Part shown: piece by piece, positions 60,013 through 64,000 of the stretch | Layout: the number at the start of each line of letters is the position of its first letter | Numbering within the stretch: position 1 is the stretch's first letter | Origin: Bactrocera neohumeralis | Taxonomy: Eukaryota > Arthropoda > Insecta > Diptera > Tephritidae | Length of the DNA: 64,000 nucleotides | Direction: 5' to 3' | Assembly (NCBI RefSeq): GCF_024586455.1 | Contig: NC_065923.1 | Coordinates: forward strand, 53,351,237-53,415,236 | The notes under the pieces: model-generated | The model's input: the letters and a program-made list of their open reading frames with translations, nothing else | Databases searched by the model: none | What the model was told of the DNA's origin: nothing | Program-made: the position numbers and the translations under genes

Positions 60013-60618
60013 ATCTTCTTCTTCTTAATTGGCGAAGACACCGCTTACGCGATTATAGCCGAGTTAACAACAGCGCGCCAGTCGTTTCTTCTTTTCGCTA
60101 CGTGGCGCCAATTGGATATTCCCAGCGAAGCCAGGTCCTTCTCCACTTGGTCCTTCCAAAGGAGTGGAGGTCTTCCTCTTCCTCTGCCTCCCAAGGCGGG
60201 TACTGCGTCGAATACTTTCAGAGCTGGAGTGTTTTCATCCATCCGGACAACATGACCTAGCCAGCGTAGCCGCTGTCTTTTAATTCGCTGAACTATGTCA
60301 ATGTCGTCGTATATCTCGTACAGCTCATCGTTCCATCGAATGCGATATTCGCCGTGGCCAATGCGCAAAGGACCATAAATCTTTCTCAGAATTTTTCTCT
60401 AGAAAACTCGTAACGTCGACTCATCGGTTGTTGTCATCGCCCAAGCCTCTGCACCATATAGCAGGACGGGAATTATGAGCGACTTATAGAGTTTAGCTTT
60501 TGTTCGTCGAGAGAGGACTTTACTTTTCAATTGCCTACTCAGTCCGAAGTAGCACCTGTTGGCAAGAGCAATCCTGCGTTGGATTTTCAGGCTGACATTG
60601 TTGGTGGTGTTAATGCTG
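60013..60618 (-). mobile_element. RTE-like retrotransposon (copy h), 5'-truncated
   Basis: The 3' tail appears on the plus strand as ATCTTCTTCTTCTTAATTGG, the complement of the GAA tail. The copy runs to about 60618, where it stops in the region encoding SINTTNNVS, a typical 5' truncation of a LINE. The frame 60045-60368 encodes the C-terminal domain (RIGHGEYRIRWNDELYEIYD, RLRWLGHVVRMDENTPALKV, GRGRPPLLWKDQVEKDLASL) and is intact over 107 codons. Confidence 0.9.
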
Positions 60619-61397
60619 ACTCAATCTACCGAATAATTGAGATTCTCAAAAATTGAGTATCGAGCCGATTGGTGTAGAGAGGCATGATACTGGAAGCACA
60701 AAAATGACTTGACCTCTAAAGTATGCATTGATATTGATCTCCTTCGCTTACTTCTGAATTATCTCAGCAAACTCCAAAGCACATTATATAATATTAATAA
60801 TGCATTAAGTAGGCGCTTTGCCAATTCCATATGTCCGCGCACAAAATTTTACTTTATGTGGAGATATTTAAATAAACGAAAAATAGAACAACATTTTCAT
60901 TTACTTGGAGGTGCGAAAAAGTAAAAAGGAATAATATTTTTGGAAACCTTCAACATATTTCCAGCCAGAATGAAAGAGGGTCTTAACTACATACACTAAT
61001 AGCTTGCAGTAATCTGCTGTTTTCAACACATGCTTACCCCAATCATTCTTTTAGTCTCATGAGGCGGAGTCATTGTCAAAAAAAGACACAACAACATCAA
61101 ATTACAGCAAAGCATAATCAGCGGTAAACATGCGAAAATGCTAACGGCAAAAAAACCAACATAACAAAGTGGAACAGAAGTGCTTAAGTGCAAATAGCCT
61201 CAGACAAGATTCCTTTTTTAGACTTTGTTCATGTGAATTTTATTTTCGGCATCAAATTTTAACATTTACACTGCGAGCGCTTAATTTGGTTGGCTTTTTC
61301 TGCGCTGCTTTCACTTAATTAAAACATGAGTGTTTTGATTCGCTTATTTCAGACTTCGTGAGCTGCAGTGACGTGCCAACATACATTAAATAAAAAC
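60619..61397. other. No recognised feature
   Basis: AT-rich spacer without a supported gene. Confidence 0.4.
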
Positions 61398-61868
61398 AGG
61401 TAAGAAAAGGTTAAGTTCGGGTGCAACTGAACATTTCATATCCTCGCAATTTGCAAGGGCCTAAGCCGGGCAATACTTTTATGTAGTGAAGTAGCTCTTG
61501 AGATAAGGATTTTCCCCAAAGGTTGATGGTGTTACGTCCATGGTCCAATTTTTTCAACGTATCCCATGAATCATTACCGTGTCATCTTGAGTGCAAAATT
61601 GATTGTCTTTGACATACTTATTTAGTTTTGGCGCTTTTAGTAGTTCTCAACATATAACATAACAATAGTCCCATATCGCCCATACAGAAGATGAACCTCC
61701 ATTGTGCGAAAGGGAACATTTATAGAAGGTTGTATTAATATATTTACAACTCCGCTTGAATTATGGCTATTATGACTCATATCTCTCAATTGGTTTTAGG
61801 GATTGCAAACAACGGTTAAGAGAAAAAACTATTATACTCTGTATCAATATGCTGTGAGAGTATAAAAA
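61398..61868 (+). repeat. Family-A repeat, short copy with both ends
   Basis: It starts AACAGGTAAGAAAAGGTTAA with a mutated hairpin (GTTCGGGTGCAACTGAAC). The inner arm is CATTTCATATCCTCGCAA. The right end has TGTGAGAGTATAAAAAT. The middle is deleted relative to the 864 copy. Confidence 0.7.
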
Positions 61869-63794
61869 TTTACACAAATGTGTAAAAATATATATAATAC
61901 TTACAGATATGTATATTAATGGATGTGCTTCCAAAAATTTGAAACGCTATTAAACGTTAATTTACCTGTGATCAATATATGGTGTGTCGGAGCGGATGAG
62001 TAACATTTATGTTTGGATGATTTTTTTGCTGCTGCCAGAAATAAAATAATCATCCCATACTTTCGATGCTGAATGGAAAAGCAAATACGGCCTACAAAAG
62101 AAAAACGAAAATTTTTTAAGAATTCAATTTATTTCTCAACTCCTCTTCCTCTTTCAACACCATACAGCTCCAATTTCTAGAAGGAAATTTTCGTTTTCTG
62201 GAGTTTAGAAAGGCAGGCCGCTGTGGGAGCGAAAGCATCCTTATTTAGACGTACCTAGGCGTAACGGTAACTATCAAACGAGAAGTACTACCGCATCCAT
62301 ACGTTTTCGTTCGAAAGTCAAGAGTCGCACGACCACACACAGTCAACACAAAACGCGATTTGGCTGAAATTTGAACAGTAGCCGTCTACCAGCATACGTT
62401 AGTTTGCTCATAATATCAAAAGAAGCTCTCCGTCGTTATTTTTCAATAACCGCAGCTTAATTTATTTCTTAACAGCTGACAAAAGGAGTATTTTAATATA
62501 TCAACATAATTCTCTTCTGCTTTCCAGAATTACTTTTGAACTGGTTTAACGAACACCCTAAATTCCTCATAAGTTTTTATAACAATGGGATTTCGGCTCG
62601 TTTGCATAATAACTGTTCCTTCGTATCACTTGAGTAGCACCTAAGCTGGCGTATTATCCCTTTATCCTTTGTCTTTCGGAAAGCGCTCGTTGAGCAACAG
62701 TCTGGCTCGCTGCCTTGGCATAAAAATCAATGAAAAGCTCCAAAAATATGTAAAAATGGAGTAAAGTGGAATAAGAAACCATTTTATATCTTCAATCAGC
62801 AAGCGAAGCGTACTGCAGATCCAAGTCTCCGCACATACAGAGATGTAGGTGCACATGTACTCCAAAATCAGTGGCTTAGCGTCCGTTCGCGTGCACCATT
62901 TTATCTCATTCATTATGCATGAATTTTATTTGCTTTGATTGAAACCGAAACCCCGACGCGATTGTTGATTCACCATAAATACAAATACAAAGAGCTCGGA
63001 AACACCGCTCCAATGTTGCATAAGACTACTAGTTACCGGCTCGCCTTGAGCTTGCACTGGCACCATAATTTGTGGAAGGTGATCGTTTGTGTGTGCATTT
63101 GTATCGTGTCGTTTGTCGGGTACACATTTACTTATGTGAATAAGCCGTGTATACAAATACTCCAGTCTTCGATTGCATATCAAATGAATTGTTTGGCAAA
63201 TTTCCAGCAAATCCGTTTAGGCTGTATTATAATACCCCGTGTGTTCGTGTGTTGTCGTGTGGAGGAGAGGGGTGGGCGAGGAGTCAAGCGTTCACTGACT
63301 CTTTGACCTTTTCTTATAGCTCAAGTGTTGGCTGCCCAAAGCATTTTTGGGTTAACTCATCTCGTTAAAGATTTTCAACACCAGTGCGTTTGATATTGAG
63401 CGCATCCATGGCGGCACATCCATGATGGCACATCCTTAGCGGCGTATCCTGCAATTATCGGCCATTTTGCGCTTCAATGAACAGAGTATTGTACGCTCAA
63501 TTGGCTAGTGGGGTGCTATGTATGTGAGTTTCGTGCTTAAAGCCGGGCTAAACTTTAATTTACTTAGGCCGTGAGCAGCTTACAGAGCGGCATATTTTCA
63601 ATTTATACGAGATTTGATGATTGCTATGATTGATCAAATGAATGAAACAAAATACCAATCAATTTAAATTATGACCATTACTCTCTGAAGTTATTCAAAA
63701 ATTGTTATAGTAAAATAATCAAAATCGAATTAGTTTATAAGTTTAAATGTACGTAATTCGTAAACTAATATGAGCAAAAAATAGTATGACTAAT
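61869..63794. other. No recognised feature
   Basis: Frames of 80-120 codons at 62662-63368 overlap on both strands and have no known motif. Confidence 0.4.
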
Positions 63795-64000
63795 TTTAAA
63801 ACTTTTAGTTTATTCTTCAATGTTTTTGTCAACCCACTCAAAGTAATCCCACATGGCCATATTACACATATGTCAACGTTTCTTCCAATCCTCGAAACAG
63901 TTGCTAAAGTCAATTTCCGGAATAGCCTTCAATGTGCGTAACGATTCACGTTTAATGTCTTCAATTGACTCAAAACGGTTTCCCCGGAGCGGCCGATTGA
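63795..64000 (-). mobile_element. Mariner transposase C-terminus, cut by the window edge
   Basis: Minus-strand reading from 64000 gives RPLRGNRFESIEDIKRESLR, then TLKAIPEIDFSNCFEDWKKR. A stop stands where the family has Trp, followed by MAMWDYFEWVDKNIEE. This is the conserved end of an irritans-like mariner transposase (about the last 60 residues). The rest would lie beyond the right edge. The stop suggests an inactive copy. Confidence 0.85.

Overview
The window reads as non-coding nuclear DNA of a higher fly (Diptera, Brachycera). A tephritid fruit fly is my best guess. The grounds are AT-rich DNA with many short ACATATGTA-type runs, and a dense mix of mariner, Tc1-like, piggyBac, Helitron and RTE-like elements, all decayed. 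The species call is inference. I found no bacterial-style gene, no tRNA or rRNA gene, no CRISPR array and no convincing host protein-coding exon. Almost everything recognisable is a dead transposable element (TE).

Layout. 0-5 kb: a repeat with a terminal hairpin (family A), a piggyBac relic, and a second family-A copy apparently split by about 1 kb of foreign DNA. 6-10 kb: a foldback MITE (a short non-autonomous DNA transposon), a deleted mariner, a second mariner split by a 388-bp MITE, a Harbinger-like MITE, and a Tc1/mariner-superfamily end. 11-15 kb: another copy of the first mariner and a short mariner deletion derivative. 15.8-20.3 kb: RTE-like scraps, a family-A piece, a mariner MITE and an R1/LOA-like relic. 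22-25 kb: a Helitron with a broken helicase and a family-B repeat. 27-34 kb: two RTE-like copies (one holding a hAT-like MITE), a mariner relic and a Tc1/mariner-superfamily relic. 36-42 kb: a second Helitron, the longest RTE-like copy with a 12-bp target duplication, a TTAA-flanked MITE and a Tc1 relic. 43-46.7 kb: repeats of families A and B and an R1/LOA-like fragment. 46.7-53.4 kb: nothing recognised. 53.4-61.9 kb: three RTE-like copies, a MITE and a family-A repeat. The right edge cuts a mariner C-terminus.

No element here keeps an intact protein. The reading frames are broken by stops, frameshifts or internal deletions, so these sequences do not work together as a system. The value of the window is as a record of nested insertions: several events can be ordered in time because their target-site duplications are still visible. 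I did not find a new biological system. The best candidates for second looks are the two-family hairpin repeat, the nested MITEs, the duplicated GC-rich hairpin inside the second Helitron, and the mariner copies that share a deletion breakpoint.
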